From assembly GCF_032854445.1 (NCBI RefSeq), contig NC_088302.1, positions 53,786,046 to 53,850,045 on the forward strand: a stretch of 64,000 nt of DNA, read 5' to 3'. Positions 45,838-58,785 of the stretch are shown here, piece by piece. How positions within the stretch are numbered: the first letter of the stretch is position 1; the number at the start of each line of letters is the position of its first letter. The notes under the pieces are model-generated. The model ran no database searches and was not told the origin of the DNA. It saw only the letters and a program-made list of their open reading frames with translations. The position numbers were made by a program, and so were the translations under genes. This DNA comes from Liolophura sinensis (Eukaryota > Mollusca > Polyplacophora > Chitonida > Chitonidae).

Positions 45838-46400
45838 GTGAGTATTCAGTGGCGGGCCCTAGGGCCACCGTATGTTTTCGACGAAGGGGATTGTTCATGC
45901 CTGCGGATTCCGGGGACACTGTGGTTGCCATGGTGATAACAACATAACCAAGATGGGCACTCAACCTTGGAATACCTGTCAGTGCCCTACGAGCCCTATC
46001 AGAGGAGAATGGTATAACGCTTGTAATACAATCATCAGTGTGCAGCGTGTTGATATTTTACCCGAAACAACAACAACAACTATGCAGAAATTCACGTGAA
46101 GTCACGTTGTCGAGTGCTGCCAATTGACCAGAAAGCTATGCAGTTCTACAAAATCGTGTATTTCAAGTGCTAACGAAATCCCTTTCAAAGTGATGGTGCA
46201 ATGTTTGGATACTGATGCAGCGGTAATGTTCTGTTAATTGACTAACGGAATGAAGAGTATCTTGGTTACAACTTCTCCACGCGTCAAAGCCTAGCTGGGA
46301 GTTAAAGCAATAATTAGAATGCATTTGTTATAATCTCTCTCTCTCTCTTTTAAAACTACCAGGTAGCTGTCTACTCTTCCAAGTATACATTTGTCCTTCT
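45838..46400. other. Non-coding stretch
   Basis: No domain-bearing frame. It contains an AAC run (46068-46080) and a CT run (46335-46349). Confidence 0.4.
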
Positions 46401-46494
46401 TAATGGAACACTTACCACCTAATTGTTGGCACCACTCCAGTGGTCTGTAATGGAACACTTACCACCTAATTGTTAGCACCACTCCAATGGTCTG
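46401..46494. repeat. Tandem duplication, 47-bp unit x2
   Basis: taatggaacacttaccacct begins at 46401 and 46448. The two 47-bp copies differ at two positions (ttggca/ttagca and cagtgg/caatgg). Confidence 0.9.
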
Positions 46495-48776
46495 TTTCAG
46501 TTAATTTTTGTTTTCTATTAGGTACACTTTTAAAATGTGATAATTGTATATATCTTATTAATGAAATTATATATGGTAGGTCTATCGGAACCCGATAGAG
46601 AGCTGGACGCTGTAATTATATAGACGTTTTGATTAATCCTTTGTGCTGAGGCAAGGGCGAAATCCATGTAATTGAATCGGATAAAGTATATATGGGAACA
46701 TGAGGATGAAGGGCGTAAAGTCCCGAACTGGCCCCATACTATGTGTATGTATGTGACAACCTTTCATTCCGGAAGGCAGGCTAAGTCCACAAAATACCAT
46801 TATCATGTTGCTATCGACTGTTCGCCGTGTTGTACTTTCGGAACGGCTCGTACGGCATGAGAGAGGGTAAGTAAATGAGCTGGATTATTTTACATAACCA
46901 ATGCTGTTTTGTCTGAATGATGATATCCTTTGAAATCAAAGTAGACAAGTTACACAACAAAAACGGTTAGGGTGATGTCAGCTCAGAGTGGCAGAACTTC
47001 CAAAGCAGTGGACTGTGCAAAACCATCGAACTTCTTGTTAGTTGGGCGAAAACTTAAGCCAGTTGCAGTCGGAAATTGGAATGGATAAGCTTGGAATATC
47101 TGGTGTCGGGAAAGTATGTCATTCCAAGAATTTCAAATTCGTGTTTTAACAACGACCATGTCAGCTGTTTTATGCTGGCGCAAATGTAATACCTCTACGA
47201 TCCTAGCAGCGCGACCTTCATTTACTGTAGATTTGCCTTGCTTGGAAACAGTGTCATGGGTGCCAAATGCCTGATTTACCAATATACTATGGACGTCTGC
47301 ACATTAACTGCTTTGACCTTTCGTAATTACCACCAGACTAGAGTGTAGTTTGTATCCTTTTGAAATCTGAATATCATGAGTATCCTGGGAAGTTTGTAGA
47401 GTTTATTACCATCAGTGCCAGCAAATCAATTTCCAGTTATATTCTGTTCACTAATCAGACCTAAGAAAGCTGTACGATTTTTTTATATGAACCTCATACA
47501 ACATACACATACAAGAATTAGACCGCACAACTGTTTGGTTGCCATTCGATGCTCTTACATCAGCTGAACATATGTTCAGACTACACAGACTGGCCACCAC
47601 ACTGGCTGGAGCCTCCAGGTCTTTGATGTCTGCGATGCATTGTGGATGTGTGAACCCCAGTCTTGTGTTGTTTGGAACCGACTATGCCATTGTGCACTGT
47701 ATTCCCACTCTCTTGCTGATTTTACTGAGCTGTTGTCGTTTGACAAAATGACACCAGCAGTATAGAGCAGGGGGCCAGGGTTGTGAATATCTGTGTGGTT
47801 ATTCCACGCCACATTAATCAAGAGGGTTAGACGTTACCTATGTGCACATTCATACATACTGCTAGTCTTATATATATATGTACATAGACTTTCAACCGCC
47901 TTATTGCCACAATATACGTGGACGACACTTCACTTGTGCATTTTACACGATTGTATATATATATATATATAGGTTTGATAGTTACTATTTAAACAGGTGT
48001 TTTTGATCTCTGAATGGAGATAAAATAAGTGGAAAATTTGCAAAGCCTGCCGTGTGATGTGGATATCAGTATATCACTGTGTGGTATACCTTCCCGCGAT
48101 AACATATTGATATACTCGTTGACCTGTGCACATTATTGACTCGTTATTATATACAGGGCTGTCAATAACACCTTATGCCACAGATTGTGGTATGATCGGC
48201 TTGTTGGTAGTCTCCTCCTGTGCTCTCAGAAGCATCATCGATACGAGAGACCCCCATCTGGCGTTTGTAATGCTATATATCCGCACCTCACCAGGCACAT
48301 GACCAACTGTCGCCGACACATGCTGGCTGTCGGGATATCACATATTCTGATTACCTACTAAAAAAAAAACAAAAAAAAAAAAAAAAACTCGAAAATTGTC
48401 ACCGATCTCTGCAGTATCTGTCAGTTTTCTTCATGTCCTACAATATCAAAATATTGCCATAACGAACTCGCCAAACATCGAAGTATCCCAAGAATCAACC
48501 TGCTTGCTGCGATGGCCCGGTACACATTGTTTATGACCGCAACGTTTCCCATAAATAATTGCAGTTTTAGATTATTGTCCATCTTTTAATGAGTACACTT
48601 TCACAATCTTTCATTGTAATCTGTTTTGAAAGAGATGCCATATCTTCAGACCCACCAATCAGTGTTTGTGACATTGTAATTCTAATAGCCTGTAGACAGG
48701 CATGATGGTGACAGGTCACCGGAGCTGTGCTACACCACCCAGTCGTATTACTTTACAAACTTAGATTTTAGATTTT
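46495..48776. other. 2.3 kb with no supported gene
   Basis: Short TA microsatellites lie at about 47868-47882 and 47948-47972, and an interrupted A-run at 48360-48386. The frames at 47539-47751 (forward) and 47576-47821 (reverse) overlap and have no domain. Confidence 0.4.
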
Positions 48777-48861
48777 AACGTTTCAGTGAATGAATGAATG
48801 ATTATGGTTTAACGCCACATCGGCAATATTTCAGCCATATCGTGGCGAAACGTTTCAGTGA
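48777..48861 (-). mobile_element. Short retroelement 3'-end insertion with 13-bp target-site duplication
   Basis: aacgtttcagtga occurs at 48777-48789 and 48849-48861. The 59 bp between read, on the reverse strand, cgccacgatatggctgaaat, attgccgatgtggcgttaaa and ccataatcattcattcattc. This is a third type of 3' end, ending in a catt repeat and unlike the taaa-tailed SINEs. It is a heavily 5'-truncated SINE or LINE copy. The 3' end resembles molluscan repeats that I recall ending in cact/catt runs. Confidence 0.85.
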
Positions 48862-51800
48862 TGAAGTAGGCCTCCATGTTTGTTGCAGTTGAAACTCAGA
48901 CAAGAAAAAGTGTGAAATATTTGTCTTGTTTGAATGTTGTTGAATGAAAGAATTGCCGTAATACATCTTTACGCCAGGTGAAAACCGGAGTGAGCATTAA
49001 GGTTTCATCTCCATATTTGTTAACAAATTTCATCTCACAATTAATTTTTGGGTGCAATATGTCATATGCCAGGAGATAACTAATGTTAGTCGTCCTTAAT
49101 GTATGTATTACTGTATTCTCTCTTATTCTCTGACTCTCGCACAGGAATAAAGTGACATGTGACTGGGCAAAGTTCATGCACTCGCACGAACGCTGTTTAA
49201 AAGTAAGTTTACTAAACAAATATGCTCTAGTGATAGAAATAATATCAAACTCTGCTCAGCATCATGACATGAAGACAAATCAGTTGACTGATTGAGTATA
49301 CTCGCAAAGAGCTAAATCATTCTCGAAGTATCGTAAAGGCCGCGGTGCGGATTTTTTTATTTCAAAACCACAACAGTCACAAAACTCGTATAATCTATAA
49401 CAGTCACAAGTACACGTGCTCATGTACATCCAGTTATTCCCTTTGGTGACAAAATGTTAAACAAATGATTGAATATAGACTTACTGTATGATGGCATGTG
49501 CCAAACTTCAAAATGCCACTGTGATAGATATCACTTATTATTAACACATCAAGACTCACTGTATGAGCATACTTATCGTATATTGTATAGATTACAGATT
49601 TCAATAGCTGTTGAAATAGCCTTTTTTGCCGATCTTTTTTCCACCTATAACGGCTAAAAACCAGGCGTTACCGCAAATCATATTGATTAGCACTAATATG
49701 CTGGCCTGACTAACACAGAGTGTCAGATATTATGGTCAGGGATTTAGAATCTGGCCAATCAAATGTTGTGTGACATGTCCAGACTGATCAGTGACGCGTT
49801 ATAGGTGTTGCTAGGGGACGGGAGTTATGACAACATAAAAATAGCACACTAAATATTGTCTCTCTTTTTAGAACATCTATTGGCCCGTTGAAATATCTTT
49901 CTGCACTTACTTAGTCTTTCCCTTTGTCATTGGGAACATATTAACGCTCTAATTTCGATCAAACTCTACCATGATATCTGATATGTCCATTCATGAAAAC
50001 AATGTTATAGTGCGTACTATGCGATTTATTTGGTAGATACACGCGTACACCAACTGTACAACGCCGATAGTCTTGATACATCACGGAGAGTACATAGAGA
50101 ATTTCACATACGGAGATCTAATTATGGCATGGATCCTAGAAAACTGAATGACCCTTTATCTGTTGAGATCAGTAGTTAATCTGACTTCATTGGTTGTCCG
50201 GGTTACCTGGTAGTCAATCGCATGACTTTGCGCCGTCTGCTTTATGACAATTCTTCACTTCATGTCGTCAATATCGGCATGGAATTTACTCCTTCAAGTT
50301 ATTCGTAACTACGCTTGGCGTTTTCATTGATGTGTAACTGGATAATACACCTTGGAATTACCTTTCCAAGCTCCACCTTCGTTATTTCTTTTCTTAGTTT
50401 GCCGCTAGAATTAATGTATGGTTAGACTCGTGCATACCTAATCCAGTTGTTGCTGAGGGCAGGTAAGTGTTTCACCAGGAAGTGTGCTAACCTGTTCTTC
50501 TTGGGTAATATTCAATCTTCGTAGTAAGCTGGCCCAAACCCAGTACAGGTTTACAAATTGTGCTAAGGTTTGAGTGTGGCGTGAAACATCAAGGCAAAAT
50601 GAGCTTTCTACGATCTATGGGATAGTGCAATAAAAATGTACCTTATGGGGCTACTCTTCCGATTACCATAATACCGGACGCACAATTTCCATATAGGCTT
50701 GCGCTTTGTTTCAATTAAGCAGGCATATGGACAATGCGAATGAAAGTCTCGACTGTGTAATTTAATGATAATTTGTCGATTTTCTTTGAGCCTAAATTCA
50801 TGTATGAATCGATAGAGCAATATTTGTAAATAACTCTTGTTATTTATGCAGTCACAGAATACACCGAATTTCAGCGGCACAAGTCTCTGTACGTTGTATT
50901 TGTTAATACATTACCTGTTATATATACATCATGTCGTTGCGTTGTCTTTTCAGCTCATAGATACTGTCAACATTATGCAACATCTTCTTGTTTACATGCT
51001 GACTTATTGTTTTCAGGTGATACATATAGTCACACTAAAGGTTTCCCATGGCGTAGGCCATATACACATTCTCAGAATGCTAAGGATCATACTTCGGTGA
51101 ATTACTTTGTGATGGTATACATGTATTCATAAATGCTGCTTGCGGGCACTTGTTGTGTTGATATCTGCCTGTTTATATTGTATAGTGTTGTTGTAATATA
51201 TTTCTGTACATACACAGGAAGTATGCTCTACCCGTTATCAGTGTATGCTGTCGTATTTATGTGATGTATGTATGTAGTATTTGTGCGTGAGATGTATTAG
51301 CATCGATAATGTTCCCGTTGTGTGTGAAAATGAATGTGCCTCATCATGATTCTTGCCCCCGTGATTACATTATGTGCTTATTTTATTTATAAAGTTATTT
51401 GATGGGAATCTGAAGATGGTCTCAAGGATATGTAACTTATACAGCGACACCTATGTGTACAGTGATATGTAAATTAACAGTCTTGTATGTGTGTATGAAT
51501 AATAGTTGTATTAATATGCCTGATTTGTGTCTTGTTACATTTATGTGTATCACATATATAACAAAATGCAGTATGCATGTATGTGTCTGTGTATGTGTGA
51601 AGTTTATAAATAAAATAAGTGCACACAGTGCTGCATGTCAGATAGGCATATGACCAATGCTGGAAAGTAGGGACAGTACAAGAATAGTCATCATAAATAT
51701 TTGCATATATTTTGTGTCATTGAATATATTTATTTGGTATATCTGCTTGTGTTGTATGTAAGTGTGATGTGTGTGTTCAAGTATGTTTGATTACGGTGTG

Positions 51801-52125
51801 CCAAGTCTGCAGATACATAACTATATGTATTAATACACCTTATTAATACATGCGTAACATGTTGAGCATTTTTTCAGTACACACATTCACTGCGATGGGA
51901 ATAGCATCAGCTGGTTTTCGGAGCAGTCGTAAGGTAGGCGTGGCCTAATGTTCATAATGACGTATATGGTTACCATGGGCTAGAGGACACATGTTTGAGG
52001 AACAGTCCACTGATTTACTGGAGGAAAGCCACATTGTGAATCAGAACACGTCTCGTCACACCTTCCGATTGTTATCTGCTATTTTGAATGATGTCATCTG
52101 GTAATGAATAAATCATCGTTCAGCG
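48862..52125. other. 3.3 kb with no supported gene
   Basis: No recognisable domain in any frame (longest 107 codons, 48896-49219 reverse). From about 51100 to 51850 the forward strand is rich in tgtatgtgtg-like words, giving short artefactual frames. Confidence 0.4.
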
Positions 52126-52312
52126 CTGACACCTGGTTACAGCTGACACCTGGTCACATCTGACAGCTGGTTATAAGTGACACCTGATTAAAAGTGACTA
52201 CTGGCTACTCACAACTTGTCAGAACTGAAAACTGGTCACAACTGACACATCGTCACAACTGACATCTGGTTACAACTGACACCTGGTTGCAACTGACAAC
52301 TGGTCATAACTG
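52126..52312. repeat. Degenerate ~17-bp tandem repeat, about 11 copies
   Basis: Variants of aactgacacctggttac follow one another, for example gctgacacctggttac, agctgacacctggtcac and aactgacaactggtcat. Copy-to-copy divergence is high, so the array is old. Confidence 0.8.
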
Positions 52313-53536
52313 TCATATTCGCCTAAACATAATGTACCAGAAGGACTATTCTCGCAGTACATCCAGTCATTTTTATACACAGTCTGACATAAAAATTAGA
52401 GTGAATCGCTAACAAACCAGAGAGAGTATAAACTAAACAGTGTTACAGTTGCATTCGTGTTATTAACAAACAAACCAAAACCTCGGCAGATGTGTAATTA
52501 ACTCTTGCTTGTTAACATTTTGTTTCGGAGTGTGGAACAGCTGGTGTTTGACACCAATAGCCAGTATGTAATTGTAGTGTGACATATTATTTATGTGCAT
52601 GCCCATAATGCTGACACTTTGTTAATAATGACGTATGTAGTTACCATGGGCTTCATTGGAAATGCAGAAATGTGTTACTGAAACAACAAACCATGACTGA
52701 TAAAAGCGAAATTAGAATTAATACAATACATTAATAACTCACAATTTGATTTCAACCTGTGGCATAGAAATTTAATGGAGGAGACTTTCTTATACAATTT
52801 ATTGGTTTCAATGTAAGACGTTGCTTTTTTGATAACGGTGATGGTGCCAAGACAGAATTAGAATGACGATCGTGAGTTTACAATGTATACCCCCACTACC
52901 CACGTATCTACCACATAAAAGCTGTTTCAGATGTTTTAATTATCGGTAAATGCCGACAAGCAAACTGTAAAAACAACATATTCATACGGTGTCTCTAGCT
53001 AAGCTATAACCGTGTAATTAAAATCAACAGTGCAAACGAAACAAAACGAACAAAAAAAAAAGAGAAAAAAATGCTGCCAAAAACAAGATTGCAGAGCGCA
53101 TCGTTGCGGCGTACGATCTCAGCCTGTACTGTATGCCGCTCTGTTTACCCCCACTACACAGTGTGAACTTGCCAGGCTTTACAAACGAGCCGCTAGGTGC
53201 GGAGATCGCGCTGCAAACCGTGAACCGACCGCATGAGAGCTGTATACAAGGTACAAGCATACGGTCGTCTGTTGTTGTATAACAGATGTGTACCTATATC
53301 CACCTTAACACTGCGTGTACATCTGCTTACTGCCTTAACTCCACCATTCTTGCCGCCAGAGAATATAGGGTTAGACGTATTAGCAACACCCAGGGGCCCC
53401 AGCTATACGGTACTGAGCACCAATACGCTGCTGTACAGTGTACATGAGCGCGCTAAGCCTGATGCAGTACGTTATAGATCATATTAAAACCAGTGCGATG
53501 AGAAAGAGGTTAATGATGTTAGATCTTTGAGGTCAC
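52313..53536. other. Non-coding stretch, no gene seen
   Basis: An A-rich run lies at 53048-53070. Frames at 53024-53487 on both strands have no domain. Nothing else is supported. Confidence 0.4.
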
Positions 53537-53722
53537 CTTGCAAATCCCAGCTTGTCAATCCATAGTTGTTTATCATTTCTCGCGCAGCCTTCACGCTGTC
53601 TATGCAAACACGTAACCCGTTATCTATCACACCCAGACTAATTAATGGTTTAACGTACAGATCGTTAAGATTCGTGATGTACCCTTTTTCTGATGGCATT
53701 GTCTGTTCCCTTCGACAACGTG
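53537..53722 (-). CDS. Possible internal exon, 186 bp, unknown protein
   Basis: On the reverse strand an acceptor-like ctgtacag precedes 53722 and a donor-like CAAG/GTGACC follows 53537. The exon would contain 61 full codons and start and end in the same phase. The peptide reads as ordinary globular protein: EKGYITNLNDLYVKPLIS, then LGVIDNGLRVCIDSVKAARE and MINNYGLTSWDLQ. I do not recognise the family. The acceptor lacks a good pyrimidine tract, and the frame continues open on both sides (to 53834 and 53484). A spurious frame remains quite possible. Confidence 0.22.
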
Positions 53723-53835
53723 CTGTACAGGATCGTACTGTAGCGAATGCTACTGTGCTGGTGGCTGCTGTACAGAATAATACTGTGCTAGATACTGCGT
53801 ACTGTACTGTTCTGCACTGTACCAAAGACACCATA
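53723..53835. repeat. ACTGTAC/TACAG-rich short repeat stretch
   Basis: The reverse strand has tacag or acag words about every 6-15 bp (gtacagtgcagaacagtaca and similar), so the DNA is locally repetitive. It creates several AG dinucleotides that mimic splice acceptors beside the exon candidate. Confidence 0.4.
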
Positions 53836-54024
53836 ATACTGAGGTAAAGAGGTAAGCATCTAAGGAGGAGACTGTTCTTTAAATGGCATATAAAAGTTAA
53901 ACAAGTACCACTGCCTTACGTGGAAATCTGGAATTCCCTCGCTGCGCTTGATGCCAGCAAACTTGGTTAAATGCTGCGAATCCAACTCTTACTACAGTAG
54001 CTGCGTTTTAATGTCAGGGCGCTT

Positions 54025-54122
54025 ACTGTGGTTTCCTCGAACGGTTTCCTCCCGCCATACACCTTGCCTGATGCTGTTGTGTATATAGGGGGAACAGTCG
54101 CGAGTACGGCCAAAAAAAAATA
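54025..54122 (+). mobile_element. Very diverged SINE-like 3' half
   Basis: ggtttcctcgaacggtttcc, tcccgccatacaccttgcct, gatgctgttgtgtatatagg and cgagtacggccaaaaaaaaa follow the order of the V-SINE core and 3' end, with many changes. Confidence 0.45.
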
Positions 54123-57100
54123 ATTAGGCACAAAGTAAAGAGAACTTAAGTCTTTATTCATTAAAATGAATTGTACCATCTGTTACCAGCAATCGTTCCA
54201 CTGCAGAAGTAAAGCACCACCTGCATTTGTTGTGAAGGCATTTGCCAGCGATCACTTAACTCCCTAATGAAACTCGTAAATGAAACATGTCAAGAGACAT
54301 TGTCGTTGAAATTGATAATCGGATTTTGTAACGTACAATAATAAGAGTATATTGACGTTATTATTGAGAAAGACAAGTTAGTAGAACGTATTGTCACAGT
54401 TTATCAAATGAATCGCTTGTATGAGATTTATTAACCCTGTGATACCTTTGTCTTTTTAATTGCCATACGCAGCTCTGTAACTCACTCTGTCTCTTTGTCG
54501 GCATGTCAAATTGTGTTGCCTTTTAGTCTGCGCTAATCATCTAGCGAGGCATCTGAACGAAAATCAGCTATTGGAAACTTGCAACTTGTCTGTACACGCA
54601 TGCATTTCAACTGATTATAAATTGTCAATGCTGAATGCAAACATGAACTACTATCATTTAAACTGACCTTTACAGTTTTTTAATTTGTCGGTCATGATAA
54701 AGGTCAGTTCTCGATAAATTTAAATTTGTCATAAACTCAGCATGAAGACCAAATGCTTTCGGCCTATTTACCTAATTTCAATCAGTTGCATCTACAGGAA
54801 TGCGAAGCAGAATTCGACGGAAATGTGGACATGATGAACATTGATTAATTATGCAGGGCTTGCTGTTAATTATTTAGCTCATCAATCGGTAGGCTTGGGA
54901 AAACTGCGGCCCGCAAAATGCCAGGGGTCACCCGTGCATGCAGAGCAGTGATAAGCTTCAATGTGCATAGAATGATAACAATCAGCATGTGGTCTCTGGC
55001 TGTTCACAACACAAGCTGTCGTACCATCGTAAGCAACTTACGCACAGAAAAAGGCCGATATAAAATGCACTCATATATAAACAGACACATGTGATCAAAA
55101 TGATGCAATGCAGCTAACCGCATTTGCACTTCACCTTGGATCTAATTACATAAACCTGGCTTATCAAAGGAATTTTTATTTATGCAGATTAAAGGCTTTA
55201 AGGCTTTATATAAACAATGGACTCATAGCCTTTTCGAAAGAAATATGACTGTTTTTGATACATTGTTAATTAATGTAGACAGCTGACACAAATTGACAGC
55301 AAATAATAATAAAAAACCATGACAACATGCCTCTTTTGTAATATTTGTGTTGGTCAATTGTTAAGACAACATCCTGTTGCTGAGAAGCTTATGTCTTACA
55401 GAGTAGAATAATTTAAGCCTCATTTGGGTCTTAAACCCGCATCCTTAGATGCCTGTTTTAACAATTCTGTACAACTGTCCATTTCCGTTTTATATTAAAT
55501 CCCAACCCAGCCGACATTGTACATGGCAGCGTCACTGCTAAGTTACCATCCAAGGCAAAGAGTTACAGTGGGTGAGTTCGGTCAAGGTCATTCTGCTCTA
55601 TAACTCATTCAAGATTTACAGGACGTAATACATTTTTTAAAGAGCCTATATTTTCTGGGCCTTATCCGTATTCCTTTGGAGTTCTGAATGACTTAGCGGC
55701 CATTACAGTTCCTCGACTCACATTAAGTGTTCTTTCTTTAATATTCCGTGTATTTTAATGACGTCACCCGATATCGTGTGGTTTTTTCACATAACCCTCT
55801 GTGTAACCTACGATGCCATCCATTACCTCTTAGTCCCCCCCCCCCCCACACAAATTGCAGGCTTTTCTTCTGGTATAGCTTCATTCCCAGCCTGGCAATC
55901 TTTCGTGAATATTTTCTTTTTCCTCCACTTATATGGATCGTCCAATATCGTGCACAGTTTACCAGAATTATGCTCTAAGACAACCGTCACTTCACTCTCA
56001 ACAATTATCCGGATATCTGAGTGTCTAAACCTTGAATGTGTATAATGCACGTGACTTCTTCATTTACTTTATTATATGACAGAAAACTTTACTTTGACTT
56101 TACGTATTTTATATAACCAATGGACTTATAGCCTTTTTTTTGGCTCGGACTTCTATCTTTGTTTTCGGTCATACATGTGGGTGTTATGTACGAGGGTAAA
56201 TGAACCAAGGCGAGTAGCGTTCACCCAGCGCTTGTGATGTTACAAACGTCTTCTGCGTTCACAAACAACTACTTAACGCCCTCCGACTCAAAGAGGCAAA
56301 CCTTCATAGTACTCTACGGCCGGTCTATTTTTATACGGTTGTAACATTCTAAGACCCTGCTAAGATTTTTTTCGACTCTCTTCATTTGTCAGCGCTGCAA
56401 GATAGTTCAGATAGAGTGAAGAGAGTTCCGCTTTTCGAGGGGCTCTTTTGGGAGTTTCCTGGCTGCGTCCTCGACTAAGCGTGGCCACCAACTTGTACAT
56501 TACAATCGATATGGCCTACCGTCTCGTTAAGTTCAAGGGGAAACCAATCTATTCCCGCCCGCCCGCCAGCCATGGCTTGGGCTTCCGCTATTTGTCTGCT
56601 CGAAATCCTCCAGTACAGTTCTGTGTATACCAATGGTTTAGAGATACCCTACACAATTCCCTTCTCGTCAACCTAATGCATTTAACAATGTCATTATTTA
56701 GCGCAAGATCAATATTGGAATGTGGGAATGAGGCGTGCGAACTGACGACTCCCCCGGGGAGGGCGGACCCCTGACTAACAGACACAGGGGATCTAACGCC
56801 ATGAGAGTAACCCCTCCACATGTGATCACCGGTACTGCGCCCACCAAAACAATTGGTGTGTCAATAATCGTTATTATGTCTAGAGATTCTGATGATGTGA
56901 TGATCCAAGCATATAGCTCACGTGATGTCAGGTTTTCTCAATGTCACATGGTCTTTAAACGTCACCTTCCACTACAAAAATGGCAGTTTAGAAACTATTG
57001 CTAGACGGTTCATAGACACAATACGACTGAAAGATGCCGATCGTATAGTTTTATTGATAGAAACAGTTGATAACTGACAACACATTACCATATAATTGAG

Positions 57101-57131
57101 ATGGTTTGTTGTTATGACACAATTTCATTGA
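54123..57131. other. 3 kb with no supported gene
   Basis: No domain-bearing frame. An imperfect hairpin (aactgacctttac ... ataaaggtcagtt) lies at about 54661-54711. The segment ttatataaacaatggactca followed by tagcctttt near 55205 recurs as ttatataaccaatggactta followed by tagcctttt near 56110, a short dispersed repeat pair. A C-run lies at 55836-55847. Confidence 0.4.
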
Positions 57132-57165
57132 AGTACGACGTTTAACCCCAAGCACTTGCTCACGA
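57132..57165 (+). mobile_element. Short retroelement 3' end (tacgacgttaaac type)
   Basis: gaagtacgacgtttaacccc and aagcacttgctcac match a second place, 58715-58756 (taagtacgacgttaaacctc, aagcacttactcactcac). This is a fourth type of repeat 3' end in the window. Confidence 0.55.
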
Positions 57166-57211
57166 AAGAGTGTCTTCACATTACCATCAGGATGGCTAAG
57201 TACAGGATTTA

Positions 57212-57420
57212 AGGGGACCTTGCTGGGTCACATGATTAACTGCTCGCTGCGACTGTCAGGACCTTGACCAATGAGGTCGCGTGTTCGAATCAAGGTCACG
57301 CTTGTTTGTTTCGTCAAAATGTTTGTCATGCTCTTGGGGGAGTTTCCTCCACCCATAGACCTGACCAAGGTCATGTAATTGCAAACCTCCTGAGTATGGA
57401 GATGAAGACCACTCATACCA
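57212..57420 (+). mobile_element. tRNA-derived SINE, different subfamily
   Basis: A good polymerase III B-box-like gtgttcgaatc lies at 57281-57291, in a tRNA-like stretch (tcaggaccttgaccaatgag, gtcgcgtgttcgaatcaagg). A V-type core follows (gctcttgggggagtttcctc, cacccatagacctgacc). The A-box is weak. It lacks the taaa tail of the main family. Confidence 0.6.
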
Positions 57421-58461
57421 CCGAGTGAATGGACACACGAGATAGCACGCCTTTACAAAACGCCTGTAACACGCTTGAGGAGTTGAACTCGAGGGTGAGG
57501 ATTTGAAATGATGAAGTAAGGCTTCATTACAAATCAAAGATACGTCGCCATTTGTTGCACACTTTGGTAAAACTGACGAATAAATTAACTGATTGCTAAA
57601 CATAAACAGACCGTGGCATTTGGCTGAGCGACGTGTTGAATTTTTGTCGAGAGAAGAATCCGTAGATATCGTGTAAATTGTAATCTGTTTGCAAAACTTT
57701 GATTCATCAGTCTGTTAATAGTGGTCTTCATTCTTTCTGTCGTAAACAGACCATGCATCGCCCAGTCTCTCGTGAGCTTCCCGATAGATCAATGTACATG
57801 TAAATACGACTTGATCAGGTTGAGTTACTGCGATGTGTGGGAAAGTCCGTAACTATATCAAGATACAATTATAAGCAATTAGGATCTTCCAGTGTATCGG
57901 CGATTAGGTATGCTGTTAGGGCTTTTGTAGAAGGTTTATGCATCTGCAGTTATATTATGCCCGCCATATCTTTCCGGCTTATATAGATCCGTGCTGATCA
58001 GCCATGTAGCAATCCACTGTGTATGTTAGGCTTCTCGATGCGTGCTTGGTATTATTACGCTGTGTGTTTGTCTGCAAACCGTTTTCTACATTTGCCACAA
58101 CTGGGATTTAAATATCAATTAAGGTTATATAGTTAATGGGCCAAGACTCAAAATGTCATATGTTAGTACCACCCAGAGTGGCAAGATCTCCTTGCTATGT
58201 CTAAGTTGGTACATGTCTTTAGTTCATGTTTTGATATAATAGCCCTCGCAGATGGGTAGCTTTGTATGAGTTTTATGATCCCTTAATATAAACATATTTA
58301 TTGTTCAATGTGCTAAGTCGTGTATTGCCAACAGTCATACAATAACAGCGCTATTTGAATTCTACCTACGAATTTAAAAGATGAAGCTGTAACTTCCTCG
58401 CTTGGGGTTCAGATTGAAGGGGATAGTGCAACGACTGGTTGACTCGTATCAGTATTACGTC
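57421..58461. other. Non-coding stretch, no gene seen
   Basis: No supported open frame, repeat or RNA gene. Confidence 0.4.
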
Positions 58462-58590
58462 TTACTTGCCGCCGGGCTGTGCCGTGTTTCCACCCACTAT
58501 AATACTGGCTGCCGTCGTGAAATAAGTAAAATACTCTTGGGTACGGCGTAAAACACCAATCAAATAAAGAGATAAATAAAAAAATAAATA
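58462..58590 (+). mobile_element. V-SINE, 5'-truncated
   Basis: It starts in the core (cttgccgccgggctgtgccg), followed by tttccacccactataatact, ggctgccgtcgtgaaataag, and cgtaaaacaccaatcaaata with an A/T tail. No convincing target-site duplication. Confidence 0.85.
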
Positions 58591-58699
58591 CTTGACGTCG
58601 GTAAGGCGTCTCAGTGAAGCAGCACTAGATTAAAGAGCGGCGGAAATCCGTCCTGCAACAAGGAGGCACATTATATGCACTCTAAGGATTCCTTCGTCG

Positions 58700-58758
58700 T
58701 TATATGACTGAAAAGTTGTTAAGTACGACGTTAAACCTCAAGCACTTACTCACTCACT
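58700..58758 (+). mobile_element. Short retroelement 3' end (tacgacgttaaac type)
   Basis: gttatatgactgaaaagttg, ttaagtacgacgttaaacct and caagcacttactcactcact give the same 3' end as at 57132-57165. It ends in an actc repeat. Confidence 0.6.
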
Positions 58759-58785
58759 TTCAAACATAATGGCTGATTTGTAAAT

